A stretch of DNA of 64,000 nucleotides from Planctomycetota bacterium (GTDB taxonomy: Bacteria > Planctomycetota > UBA1135 > GCA-002686595): positions 13,836-77,835 of the forward strand of contig JADJNY010000013.1 in NCBI GenBank assembly GCA_016714045.1, read 5' to 3'. The notes below the pieces were generated by a model. That model saw nothing but the letters and a program-made list of their open reading frames with translations, was not told the origin of the DNA and did no database searches. The position numbers and the translations under genes were made by a program. Below, piece after piece: positions 26,247 to 34,244 of the stretch (the first letter of the stretch is position 1; each line of letters starts with the position of its first letter).

Positions 26247-27218
26247 ATGAAGCCCAGGACCCAGCCGAAGCTGCGCGAGCTCTTCCCCGAGACCAAGCCC
26301 TACCGCGAGGGCTTCCTGCGCGTCTCGAAGCTGCACACGATCCACTACGAGGAGTGCGGCAACCCGAAGGGCAAGCCGCTCGTCTTCCTGCACGGCGGAC
26401 CGGGCGGCGGCATCGATCCGGTCCATCGGCGCTACTTCGACCCGAAGCGTTGGCGCATCGTGCTCTTCGACCAGCGCGGCTGCGGACAGAGCACGCCGTT
26501 CTCCGAGCTGCGCGAGAACACGACGTGGGACCTCGTGTCGGACATCGAGACGCTGCGCGAGCACCTCGAGATCGACCGCTGGGTCGTGTTCGGCGGCAGC
26601 TGGGGCAGCACGCTCGCGCTCGCGTACGCAGAGACGCACCCGAAGCGCTGCAAGGCGCTCGCGCTGCGCGGCATCTTCCTCCTGCGGAAGAGCGAGCTCG
26701 AGTGGTTCTATCAGGAGGGCGCGAGCCACCTCTTCCCCGACGCGTGGGAGGGCTACCTCGCGCCGATCCCGCCGCGCGAGCGCAAGGACCTGATGAAGGC
26801 CTACTACGCGCGCCTGACGAGCAAGGACAAGAAGGTGCGCATGCAAGCCGCGCGCGCGTGGTCGATCTGGGAGGGCAGCACGAGCAAGCTCTTCGTCGAC
26901 CAGGCGCTGGTGAAGAAGTTCGGCGGCGGTCGGTTCGCGGACGCGTTCGCGCGCATCGAGGCGCACTACTTCGTGAACAAGGGCTTCCTGAAGCGCGACG
27001 ACCAGCTGCTCCGCGACGTGAAGAAGCTCCGGAAGATCCCGGGCGTCATCGTGCAGGGCCGCTACGACGTCGTGTGCCCGATGCGCTCGGCCTGGGACCT
27101 CTCCCGCGCGTGGCCCGAGGCGAAGCTGGTGGTCGTGGGCGACGCGGGCCACTCGATGACCGAGCCCGGCATCCGCAGCGCGTTGATCGAGGAGACCGAG
27201 CGCTTCGCCCGGTTGTGA
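26247..27218 (+). CDS. pip: Proline iminopeptidase (alpha/beta hydrolase, S33)
   Basis: It encodes 323 residues. It shows the oxyanion-hole motif HGGPGGG (residues 49-55), DQRGCGQS, the nucleophile elbow GGSWGS (Ser118), the acid in QGRYDVVCP and the catalytic His in GDAGHSMTEPG. The intervening cap domain (KSELEWFYQEGASHLFPDAW, typical of the family) selects N-terminal proline. The enzyme removes N-terminal proline from peptides in the cytoplasm. No signal peptide is present. ATG 26247 is supported by family length and the promoter spacing. It is followed by an unrelated peptidase gene, so there is no clear operon. Confidence 0.95.
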   Translation: MKPRTQPKLRELFPETKPYREGFLRVSKLHTIHYEECGNPKGKPLVFLHGGPGGGIDPVHRRYFDPKRWRIVLFDQRGCGQSTPFSELRENTTWDLVSDIETLREHLEIDRWVVFGGSWGSTLALAYAETHPKRCKALALRGIFLLRKSELEWFYQEGASHLFPDAWEGYLAPIPPRERKDLMKAYYARLTSKDKKVRMQAARAWSIWEGSTSKLFVDQALVKKFGGGRFADAFARIEAHYFVNKGFLKRDDQLLRDVKKLRKIPGVIVQGRYDVVCPMRSAWDLSRAWPEAKLVVVGDAGHSMTEPGIRSALIEETERFARL

Positions 27219-27320
27219 GCGGGGGCGCGCTCGGCCGGCCACGGCTGAGCAGCGGGAGCCCAGCTCCCGCCATCGCGGCTTCGGGCCGGGTCGGGGCTGG
27301 GCGTGCGCCGCGACCCTCGA

Positions 27321-27326
27321 TACCGT
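27321..27326 (+). promoter_or_regulatory. -10-like TACCGT, leaderless spacing
   Basis: GATACCGT is followed by exactly seven bases and GTG 27334. It would drive both genes of the peptidase/ATP-grasp pair. Confidence 0.45.
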
Positions 27327-27333
27327 TCGAGGC

Positions 27334-28371
27334 GTGGCGCGACGAAAGAACCGCGAGCGATCGCCCGCTTGGGCCGAGCTGCCGGCCGAGGAGCTGCTCG
27401 ACGTGCGTTTGTGCGACCTCGGCCTGCGCATCGAGGGCACCGCGCTCGAAGCGCGCATCGAGCGGCTCCACGCCGAGCTCGCGGCCGCGGGCCTGCGTTT
27501 TCGCCCGTACACGTGGCTGTCGACGGATTGGTTCACGCCGGAGGGCTCGACGGGCTTCGCGATCCCGTTCTACCTCGCGCATCCGCGCCTCGTGCGGCTC
27601 GAACACGCGCAGATGCTCGAAGCGGAGGGCGGCACGCACGAGTGGTGCATGCGCCTCCTGCGCCACGAAGCGGGGCACGCGTTCGACAACGCCTTCCGTC
27701 TGCATCGGCGCGCCGATTGGCGCGCGCTGTTCGGCCGCTACACGGAGCCCTACCGCGCCGACTACGTCGTGAAGCCGGAGAGCCGCGACTACGTGCACCA
27801 CCTCGGCTACTGGTACGCGCAGAGCCACCCGGCCGAGGACTACGCGGAGAGCTTCGCGGTCTGGTTGACGCCGGCTTCGCGCTGGAGGAGCGCGTACGCG
27901 GGCTGGCCGGCGCTGAAGAAGATGGAGGGGCTCGAGCGGATCCTGCTCGAGCTCGGCGGCCGCCGACAACTCGTGTCGAGCCGCGATCGGGAAGGGTCGC
28001 TGCCGACGCTGCGTTCCACCCTGCGCGAGCACTACCGCCGCAAGAAGGCGAGCTACGGCCGGCCCGTGCCGTGGACCCACGACGAGCAGCTCCTGCGGCT
28101 CTTCGCCGAGCCCGGGGGCCGCGAGCGCCGCGAGCGCGCCGCGAACCTCCTCCGCAAGCACCGCGTCGAGCTGCGCGCTCGCGTGTCGACGCTGACGGGC
28201 CACAGCCGGTACGTCGTCGACCAGGCGCTCGCCACGATGATCGCGCGCTGCCGCGAGCTCGACCTCTGCTGCGTGCGGCCGAGCGGAGAGACGCGGCTGC
28301 TCGCCGCCATGCTGCTCACGATGATCACCTTCCACCTCTCCCGCGGCCGAACGAGCCGTTTCCGTCGATGA
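27334..28371 (+). CDS. Putative zinc-binding metallopeptidase paired with an ATP-grasp ligase
   Basis: It encodes 345 residues from GTG 27334. LLRHEAGHAFDNAF gives an HExxH zinc site (His111, Glu112, His115). The segment HPAEDYAESFAVWL, about 50 residues later, probably supplies the third ligand (Glu168 or Glu172), as in gluzincin-like peptidases. No signal peptide is seen, so it is cytoplasmic. The stop overlaps the ATG of the ATP-grasp gene (ATGA). The pairing of a peptidase with a D-Ala-D-Ala ligase-like enzyme suggests that they make and trim, or remodel, the same peptide. The substrate is unknown. Confidence 0.8.
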   Translation: MARRKNRERSPAWAELPAEELLDVRLCDLGLRIEGTALEARIERLHAELAAAGLRFRPYTWLSTDWFTPEGSTGFAIPFYLAHPRLVRLEHAQMLEAEGGTHEWCMRLLRHEAGHAFDNAFRLHRRADWRALFGRYTEPYRADYVVKPESRDYVHHLGYWYAQSHPAEDYAESFAVWLTPASRWRSAYAGWPALKKMEGLERILLELGGRRQLVSSRDREGSLPTLRSTLREHYRRKKASYGRPVPWTHDEQLLRLFAEPGGRERRERAANLLRKHRVELRARVSTLTGHSRYVVDQALATMIARCRELDLCCVRPSGETRLLAAMLLTMITFHLSRGRTSRFRR

Positions 28372-29399
28372 GGAAGCTCCGCGTCCTCGTGTTGATGCAC
28401 CGCCACCTCGTGCCGCCCGAGTCGAACGAGGGCTTGACCGAGGAGCAGATCGCGCTGTCGCACATGGAGCGCAAGGTGATAGCGACCTTGAAGCAGCTCG
28501 GACACGAAGCGCGCGCGCTCGGGCTCGAGGACGAGCTCGGCCCGATCCGGCCGGCGATCGAGGAGTTCAAACCCCATGTCGCGTTCAACATGCTGACGTA
28601 CTTCCACGACGTCGCGTCGTACGAGGCGCACGTGGTCAGCTACCTCGAGCTGTTGAAGCAGCCCTACACAGGCTGCAACCCGCGCGGGCTCGTGCTCGCG
28701 GGCGACAAGGCGCTGTCGAAGAAGATCCTCGCGTACCACAGGATCCCCTGCCCGCAGTTCGCGCTGTTCCCGCAGGGCGGCCGCCGCGCCCGTCTGCCGG
28801 CGCGCATGCGCTACCCGGTGATCGTGAAGTCGGTGATCGAGCAGGGCTCGGCCGGCATCGCGCAGGCGTCGGTGGTGAAGGACGACGCGAGCTTGCAGGA
28901 GCGCGTCGAGTTCCTGCACCGAACGCTCTCGACCGACGCCGTCGCGGAGCAGTTCATCGACGGGCGCGAGGTGACGATCAGCGTGCTCGGGAACGAGCGC
29001 TTGCAGACGTTCCCCGTGTGGGAGCTGTGGTTCGACAAGCTCCCCGAGCGCAACGAAGCGATCGCGACGTCACGCGTGAAGTGGGACGAGGAGTACGCGA
29101 AGAAGATCGGCGCGCACACGGGCCGCGCGCGCGAGCTCGACCCCGTCGTGGAGAAGCGGCTCCTGCACATCGCGAAGCGCACGTACAAGGCGCTCGATCT
29201 CTCGGGCTACGCGCGCATCGACCTGCGCATGGACGCGGAGGGACGCGCGTACGTCCTCGAGGCGAACCCCAACCCCGACCTGACGCCGGGCGAGGACTTC
29301 CCCGAGTCCGCGAAGTCGGTCGGCGTGCCGTACGCGCAGTTGATCCAGCGCGTGCTCAACCTCGGCATCGGCTACAAATCGGCGTGGAAGGTCGAGTAG
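28368..29399 (+). CDS. ATP-grasp protein of the D-alanine-D-alanine ligase type
   Basis: It encodes 343 residues. Features run in order: an N-terminal Rossmann-like domain (RVLVLMHRHLVPPE, HVAFNMLTYFHDV), the GDKALSKKILAYHRIPCP segment, ATP-grasp lysine region YPVIVKSVIEQGSAGIAQASVV, EQFIDGREVTISVLGN, and the Mg/ATP site YARIDLRMDAEGRAYVLEAN then PNPDLTP. The family joins a carboxylate to an amine with ATP. The N-terminal region differs from peptidoglycan Ddl (NMLTYFHDV instead of a typical HGxxGEDG), so a role outside cell-wall synthesis is likely. A degraded fragment of a related gene lies at 57299-57397. Confidence 0.85.
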   Translation: MRKLRVLVLMHRHLVPPESNEGLTEEQIALSHMERKVIATLKQLGHEARALGLEDELGPIRPAIEEFKPHVAFNMLTYFHDVASYEAHVVSYLELLKQPYTGCNPRGLVLAGDKALSKKILAYHRIPCPQFALFPQGGRRARLPARMRYPVIVKSVIEQGSAGIAQASVVKDDASLQERVEFLHRTLSTDAVAEQFIDGREVTISVLGNERLQTFPVWELWFDKLPERNEAIATSRVKWDEEYAKKIGAHTGRARELDPVVEKRLLHIAKRTYKALDLSGYARIDLRMDAEGRAYVLEANPNPDLTPGEDFPESAKSVGVPYAQLIQRVLNLGIGYKSAWKVE

Positions 29400-29517
29400 G
29401 CGCGCGGCGAGGCCGGTCCGCGCGCTCGCGCGCGGTCGACCACCGGCCGCGTGGGCACCAGCCGAGGCTCCCCCTCCACGGGCAGACAGACTCGGCCTTC
29501 CGCGTTCCCGGCCTCGA

Positions 29518-30786
29518 TCACTTCGCGCCTGCCGCGCCGGCGAGCCAACGGCAGGCCGCCACGACGACGGGATCGTCCGCGGCACCGAACCGGGCCCAGT
29601 CGGTCGCGACCACCTCGTCCGGCGGGATGACGGTGTCGTAGCGCGTGCCGTTGCGGTCGGCATCGACGGTCACCGTCAAAACGAGCAACGCGCCGTCGGC
29701 GAGCTTGATCGACGTGTTGCCGATGGGCATGCCCCGCGTGCCTTCGCCGAACCGTCGCGTGTGCGCGCGCCCGGCGAACGCGACCACGACCGCTTCGCCG
29801 AGATGCGTCGTCAGCGGTCCGGTGAGCACCGCGACGGGCAGTGTGTCGCGCAGTGGATGCGGCTTGTCGACCCTGGCGAGTTCGTAGCCTTCGGACTTGG
29901 CGGCACCGAGTTCGGCGTCGTAGCTCATCACCGCGCCACTATGCGCACTGACGAAGGCGCCGAGCTTGCCCGCGCCCGCCAACGGACCGATGCCGGCGAG
30001 CATCGGCCACAGCGTGCCGCCGGTGTTGCGCCGGAGGTCGACGATGCAGCCGCGCAGCGTGCCGTCGTCGATCCGTCCGAGCACTTCGTGCACCGCGTCG
30101 TCGTAGGTCGCGGCCTTGGGACCGCTGACGACGCCAGGCAGCTCGAGGTAGCCGACGCCGCCGTCGAGTCGACGCCCCGTCGGCGCCAGATACTCGTCGA
30201 ACGCCGCGAGCCCCACCTTCACGGCGCGCGGCTCCGCGGTGCCGGTTTTCACGCGCAGTTCGAGCGGCCCCGTGCTTCCGTCCTGGCGTTGGCCGCTTCG
30301 GAAGAGCCGCATGAACTCGCTGGGCGGGAGCTCCGCCAGCGCGGCCACGCCCTCGACGGCGACGATGCGATCGCCGAGCGCGAGGCCGGCCGCCGCCGCC
30401 GGACTGTTCGGCAGGACCAGCGCGACGCCTCCATCGGGCGGGACGACCAGCAGGCCCGTCGCCTCCGCTCCGCGCTTCTTCGAGTAGAGCTTCGCGGCCA
30501 CGGGATCGAGCAGCAGGGCGTGCTTGTCGCCGAGCGTCCGGAGCATGTCGCGGATCGCGGGATACGTGTCCGCCGTCGTCTTGGCCCCCGCCGCAGCGAT
30601 CGCCTTCTGAGCCGTCTTTCTCAGCGCCTCCCAGTCGCCGGTGTAGACGCGCGAGCTCTTCTCGATGTGCTCGAGAGCGGCCTGCAGGTAGCCGGCGGCC
30701 TCGACCGACGCCTGAGGAGCGTTCGTCTGAGCCTGGGCCAAGCTCCCGAGGAGGAGCACGAAACCGACGCTGAGGTGGGTACGCAT
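29518..30786 (-). CDS. S41 peptidase-like secreted protein lacking the catalytic serine
   Basis: It encodes 422 residues with a signal peptide ending AQAQ. It has the S41 layout: a helical N-terminus ending TLGDKHALL, a PDZ domain (GVALVLPNSPAAAAGLALGD), then VGYLELPG, CIVDLRRNTGG and the C-terminal catalytic core. In active relatives the core reads TASSGEAV with serine as nucleophile; here it is TTHLGEAVVVAF, with His in place of Ser. FGEGTRG follows where the family has FGxxTxG. Two codons differ, so one base error does not explain it. The protein is probably a non-proteolytic binding or scaffold protein in the periplasm. Confidence 0.82.
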   Translation of the reverse strand: MRTHLSVGFVLLLGSLAQAQTNAPQASVEAAGYLQAALEHIEKSSRVYTGDWEALRKTAQKAIAAAGAKTTADTYPAIRDMLRTLGDKHALLLDPVAAKLYSKKRGAEATGLLVVPPDGGVALVLPNSPAAAAGLALGDRIVAVEGVAALAELPPSEFMRLFRSGQRQDGSTGPLELRVKTGTAEPRAVKVGLAAFDEYLAPTGRRLDGGVGYLELPGVVSGPKAATYDDAVHEVLGRIDDGTLRGCIVDLRRNTGGTLWPMLAGIGPLAGAGKLGAFVSAHSGAVMSYDAELGAAKSEGYELARVDKPHPLRDTLPVAVLTGPLTTHLGEAVVVAFAGRAHTRRFGEGTRGMPIGNTSIKLADGALLVLTVTVDADRNGTRYDTVIPPDEVVATDWARFGAADDPVVVAACRWLAGAAGAK

Positions 30787-30985
30787 GGTTCGGATTCCGC
30801 CTCGATCGTGCGCACACGTGCGCCGGGCCGCAAGCGCCAGTGCGACGACATCATTCGATACCAAAACTCGCCCGGGCCAAGGCGGAGGGACCGCGCCCCC
30901 ACGGAACGTCCGTGCACGGCGGGTCCATCCCGTCCCCTCCACCGCATTTGCAGCGCGCTCGCTCACGCCCGCGCCGCCGCGGTCC

Positions 30986-32545
30986 TCAGTTGCCAACCGT
31001 GTCGCCGTTGAGCGACGTGATCAGCAGGTCGCCGTTCGCCTGCTCGCCGATCTCGAACGGCAACTCGACCGCGTACTGCGGCGTCGTGGTCCGCTCGACG
31101 AGCACGGCGAGCAGCGCCGGATCGTTCAGGATCACCGCCGAGGAGGTCGAGGTCTGGCCGTCGATGCGGAACCAACCCATCTCGTCGCCCGGGAAGCCGA
31201 CCGGCTCGTTGACGTCGTGGTTCGTGCTCTGCAGGAACGCGTCCGTGAACGCGCCGCTGATCGACGAGAGCGGCCGCTTGTCCCAGCACGAGAAGGAGTG
31301 CTGGGCCGAGAACAAGCCCGTATTGTCGTTCCAGATCAGGAAGTTGACGACGGCGGTGAAGCCCGTCCCGCCCGTGAGGTTCAAGAGGATCAGGTCCGAC
31401 TCGCGGCCGTTCGCGGAGCCGATGAAGCGCGGGAAGATCAGCTCGTCGGGAGCGCGGTCGTACTCGATGCCGTTCAGGTCGCGCAGGCCGTCGAGGTCGA
31501 CGTCCGTGTTGGTCAAGCCCGGTCCCGCGCGGAACGCGAACGCGTCGATGCCGTAGGCGTAACCGTTGAAGCCGTTGAGGCGCAGGCTGGATCCGACGAG
31601 GTGGTCGTGAGGGATCGGCGTGCCACCGAGGCCGACGGCGAACACGTAGGCGTACCCACGCTGCTGACCACTGGGATTGTCGAGGGCCGAGAGCCCGGAG
31701 AACGTGTCGCCCGGGAGCAAGGTGCGTGTGCGGTTCGCCACGAAGCACGTCGAGCCCGACACATAGGTGTAGACCACGTTCACGGACGAGCCCGTCGACT
31801 TCGTGTTCGTCACGGTCAGCATCGTCAGCGACCCGGCGAGGTCGTCGAACTCGGGGAACACGAGCAAGCTCCCGGGCCGATGGTAGTTCGCGGACGAACG
31901 ATCGCAGTCGTCGGGGTACCCGTCGCCGTCGGAGTCCGGCTCGGCCGAGTCGGGCGTGCCGTCGTTGTCGCAGTCGGCGGGCGGCGTGTAGACGTACGTG
32001 ACGCGCACTTCCGCGTCGACCTGCACGCGCGGGTTGAGCTGCAGCGGCGCGCCGCTGGCGACGTTCGATGTGTTCGTCGCGTCGAGCGTGAGGGTCACCG
32101 ACCCGGAGCCGACATACAACGACTCCGTCGGCGTCGACTGGTTCGTCGCCTGCGCGACGAGGTTCGCGACCAAGCCGCCCGACGGCCCGGCGAAGTCGAT
32201 CACGCCGTCGAAGGCCTGCGTCTGCGCCGCGACCGGGAGCGCGGCGATGGTCGAGACGTTGTTGCCGCCGCCGGTCAGCGTGAGCGTGCCCTGCAGGCTG
32301 ATCACGCTCGTCGCCGGGCTCGCGGCCGTGTTCTCGTAGCCAACCCGCCCGCGAACCACGTTGCGCAGCTCGACGCGCACGTCGTCGAGCGTGCCCAGCG
32401 ACGGGGAGAAGCGCGGGATCGACACGTTCTGCGACCACGGCGAGGTCGCGAGCGGCACGGTCGCCGTGTGGGTCAGTTCGCCGGCCCGCGCGAGCGGAGC
32501 GAGCACGAACGCGATGAGCAACGACGAGCACAGGAGAGTTCGCAT
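30986..32545 (-). CDS. Secreted choice-of-anchor E domain protein with TSP3-like repeat
   Basis: It encodes 519 residues with a signal peptide (MRTLLCSSLLIAFVLAPLARA). Residues 22-190 fit a choice-of-anchor E type beta-sandwich (TATVPLATSPWSQNVSIPRF...LDDVRVEL). An Asp-rich Ca-binding stretch follows (DCDNDGTPDSAEPDSDGDGY). The remainder is a large beta-rich domain with no recognised family (VFPEFDDLAGSLTMLTVTNT, GWFRIDG). No C-terminal PEP-CTERM or GRGCANS module is seen. It is exported and probably surface-bound. It is downstream of, and on the same strand as, nothing obviously functionally related. Confidence 0.75.
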   Translation of the reverse strand: MRTLLCSSLLIAFVLAPLARAGELTHTATVPLATSPWSQNVSIPRFSPSLGTLDDVRVELRNVVRGRVGYENTAASPATSVISLQGTLTLTGGGNNVSTIAALPVAAQTQAFDGVIDFAGPSGGLVANLVAQATNQSTPTESLYVGSGSVTLTLDATNTSNVASGAPLQLNPRVQVDAEVRVTYVYTPPADCDNDGTPDSAEPDSDGDGYPDDCDRSSANYHRPGSLLVFPEFDDLAGSLTMLTVTNTKSTGSSVNVVYTYVSGSTCFVANRTRTLLPGDTFSGLSALDNPSGQQRGYAYVFAVGLGGTPIPHDHLVGSSLRLNGFNGYAYGIDAFAFRAGPGLTNTDVDLDGLRDLNGIEYDRAPDELIFPRFIGSANGRESDLILLNLTGGTGFTAVVNFLIWNDNTGLFSAQHSFSCWDKRPLSSISGAFTDAFLQSTNHDVNEPVGFPGDEMGWFRIDGQTSTSSAVILNDPALLAVLVERTTTPQYAVELPFEIGEQANGDLLITSLNGDTVGN

Positions 32546-32949
32546 GGTGAGGTTCGCCCCTCGCAGGGCGTGAGTCGGAAGGAGCGGGTGAAGCGCACGC
32601 GATCCGAGACCGCACGCCCGGTCAGCGCCTCTGGACCTGGGACATCCAAAGCGCCGACCGCGGGGCATCCTACAGCCACGGCGTTCTTCTCGGGCAGTCG
32701 GCGCCCGCGGAGCGTGGTGCCGCCCGTGGTTCGTAGCCACGGGATGGCCCTGAGGCTCGAAGCCTCGAGCTCTCCCCGAGTCCGCTCGGCGGCCCTCCAC
32801 GGGGTCGAGCTCGCGGCTCGGTAGGGAGCGCGGCGCCCCGTGGCCCGTCGAGGGCTCCCCCCTCGGCCTGCGGAGGAGCTGGTCGCATCGCTCCGCCGCG
32901 GGCGCTTCGACTCCGAGCGTCGTGCGGTGGAGCTCGTTCCTCGACGCGC
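32546..32949. other. Intergenic region, 404 bp
   Basis: It holds a TAGGAT (minus strand, 32672-32667) that could be a -10 with a long leader for the gene at 32545. A segment around 32636-32680 resembles the sequence upstream of the genes at 52302 and 60783. A six-pair hairpin (GAGGCT-CGA-AGCCTC) is at 32752-32766. No gene is supported. Confidence 0.5.
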
Positions 32950-33690
32950 TCAGCGAGTCGTGGCGTCGGAGCGATGCGCGCGCTCGCGCAACGACAGAAC
33001 GGTCAGGAGGACGAAGGGCGCGGCGAAGGCGATGACGCGAACCGCCTGCTCGAGCGCGAAGCCGAACGGCGAAGCGAACGCGGACGGATCGTCCCCGAAC
33101 CGGCCGACGGACAGGTAGCGGGCGCTCACGATCCTGCCCAGCGGCGTGATCAGCGTGCCGGCGAGCAGAGCGCCGCCCCCGAGCGCGACGGTGCGGGCCG
33201 TGGAGAAGGACCCGTGCAGCGCGCCTCGGGCAACGCGGTCCAGCGCGGACCGCGCAGCGCCGGAGCGAGCCGCGAAAAACAACGCCAGCGCTCCGCCGAG
33301 CATCGTCAGCGCGAAGAGCACCGAGCTCAGCCGGGGATGGGTTTGCGCCGTGATCGCGGAGACGATCACGCTCGCCGTGAGAAGCACCTGCGACGCCAGG
33401 TGGATCCCCACGAAGCCGGCCAGCATCCAGATCCAGCGGCGTCGAACGGCAGCGCTCGGATCGGCGCGCTCGAACTCCGTCGCCAGCGCGCGTGTGTCGC
33501 CGAGGCGGCGCGCGGCGAGTGCGAAGCGCTCGTCTGGCGTGAGCGCGTCTTTCAGGCTGGACTCGGCGCTCAATTGATCGAACGAGACGCGCAGGTGGTC
33601 CTCGAGTTCGTCGAGTGCCTCGGGCCGCAGGCCGTCGCGACTTGCCAGTGCCTGCTTCCATGCCGCCACGCTGACTTCGAGATCGAACAT
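32950..33690 (-). CDS. Membrane protein with permease-prefix-like N-terminus, PadR partner
   Basis: It encodes about 246 residues. The first 80 are soluble and helical (ALDELEDHLRVSFDQL, FALAARRLGD), like the permease-prefix domain often found next to PadR regulators. Four or five membrane helices follow. Two starts are possible: GTG 33696, which overlaps the PadR stop (GTGA), and ATG 33690; I list the ATG but coupling favours the GTG. The operon order PadR then membrane protein is a common pair in which the regulator controls its own membrane partner. The transported substrate, if any, is unknown. Confidence 0.75.
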   Translation of the reverse strand: MFDLEVSVAAWKQALASRDGLRPEALDELEDHLRVSFDQLSAESSLKDALTPDERFALAARRLGDTRALATEFERADPSAAVRRRWIWMLAGFVGIHLASQVLLTASVIVSAITAQTHPRLSSVLFALTMLGGALALFFAARSGAARSALDRVARGALHGSFSTARTVALGGGALLAGTLITPLGRIVSARYLSVGRFGDDPSAFASPFGFALEQAVRVIAFAAPFVLLTVLSLRERAHRSDATTR

Positions 33691-33692
33691 CG

Positions 33693-34022
33693 TCACCCCC
33701 AGACCGCCTTCAAGGTCGCGTCCACGGCCTCCCAGTCCGAGCGCTCACTCTCGAGTGCGCGCGAACCCTGGTGGCTGAGTCGGTAGTACTTGCGCCGGCG
33801 GCCACCTTCGCTCGTGGCCCAGCGCGCCTGGATCAGCTTCTGCGCTTCGAGCCGGTGCAGAACCGGGTAGAGCATGCCTTCGGTCCAGTCGAGGCGCCCG
33901 CCCGAGAGTTCGCGTACCTCCTGCAGGATCGCGTAGCCGTAACTCTCGCCGCGCGCGAGGATCGCGAGCACCAGCGGCTTGCTCGACGCAGCGACGAGTT
34001 CCTTCGAGACCGGCTCGGGCAT
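33693..34022 (-). CDS. PadR family transcriptional regulator
   Basis: It encodes 109 residues and is a typical short PadR winged-helix protein: LVLAILARGESYGYAILQEV, GGRLDWTEGMLYPVLHRLEAQ and RRRKYYRLSHQGSRAL. It represses transcription of neighbouring genes and usually responds to small phenolic or drug-like ligands. Its stop overlaps the start of the membrane-protein gene (GTGA). A -10-like TAGAAT lies six bases before the ATG, so the transcript may be leaderless. The 222-base divergent region towards 34245 is the probable operator site. Confidence 0.95.
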   Translation of the reverse strand: MPEPVSKELVAASSKPLVLAILARGESYGYAILQEVRELSGGRLDWTEGMLYPVLHRLEAQKLIQARWATSEGGRRRKYYRLSHQGSRALESERSDWEAVDATLKAVWG

Positions 34023-34028
34023 GCTTGG

Positions 34029-34034
34029 ATTCTA
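34029..34034 (-). promoter_or_regulatory. -10-like TAGAAT upstream of padR
   Basis: TAGAAT is six bases before ATG 34022 on the minus strand, within an AT-rich patch (TAGGTATAGAAT) that stands out in this GC-rich sequence. Confidence 0.45.
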
Positions 34035-34244
34035 TACCTAGCGCCGCTATGTGTCAACGCTCGAATCAGGCCCGCGAGCGGTTCGAAGGCTAGCGCGGGG
34101 CGCGCATGACGGCCGGTGGATGCGAGCGGTGGAGAAGCGAGACGTCGAAGCCGATGCACACGGTTTGGGGCCCCTCGCGGACCCGTGGAGGCGGAGTAGG
34201 ATGCTCCCCGGACGCGATCGACACGCCCGATCGTCCCGGAGACC

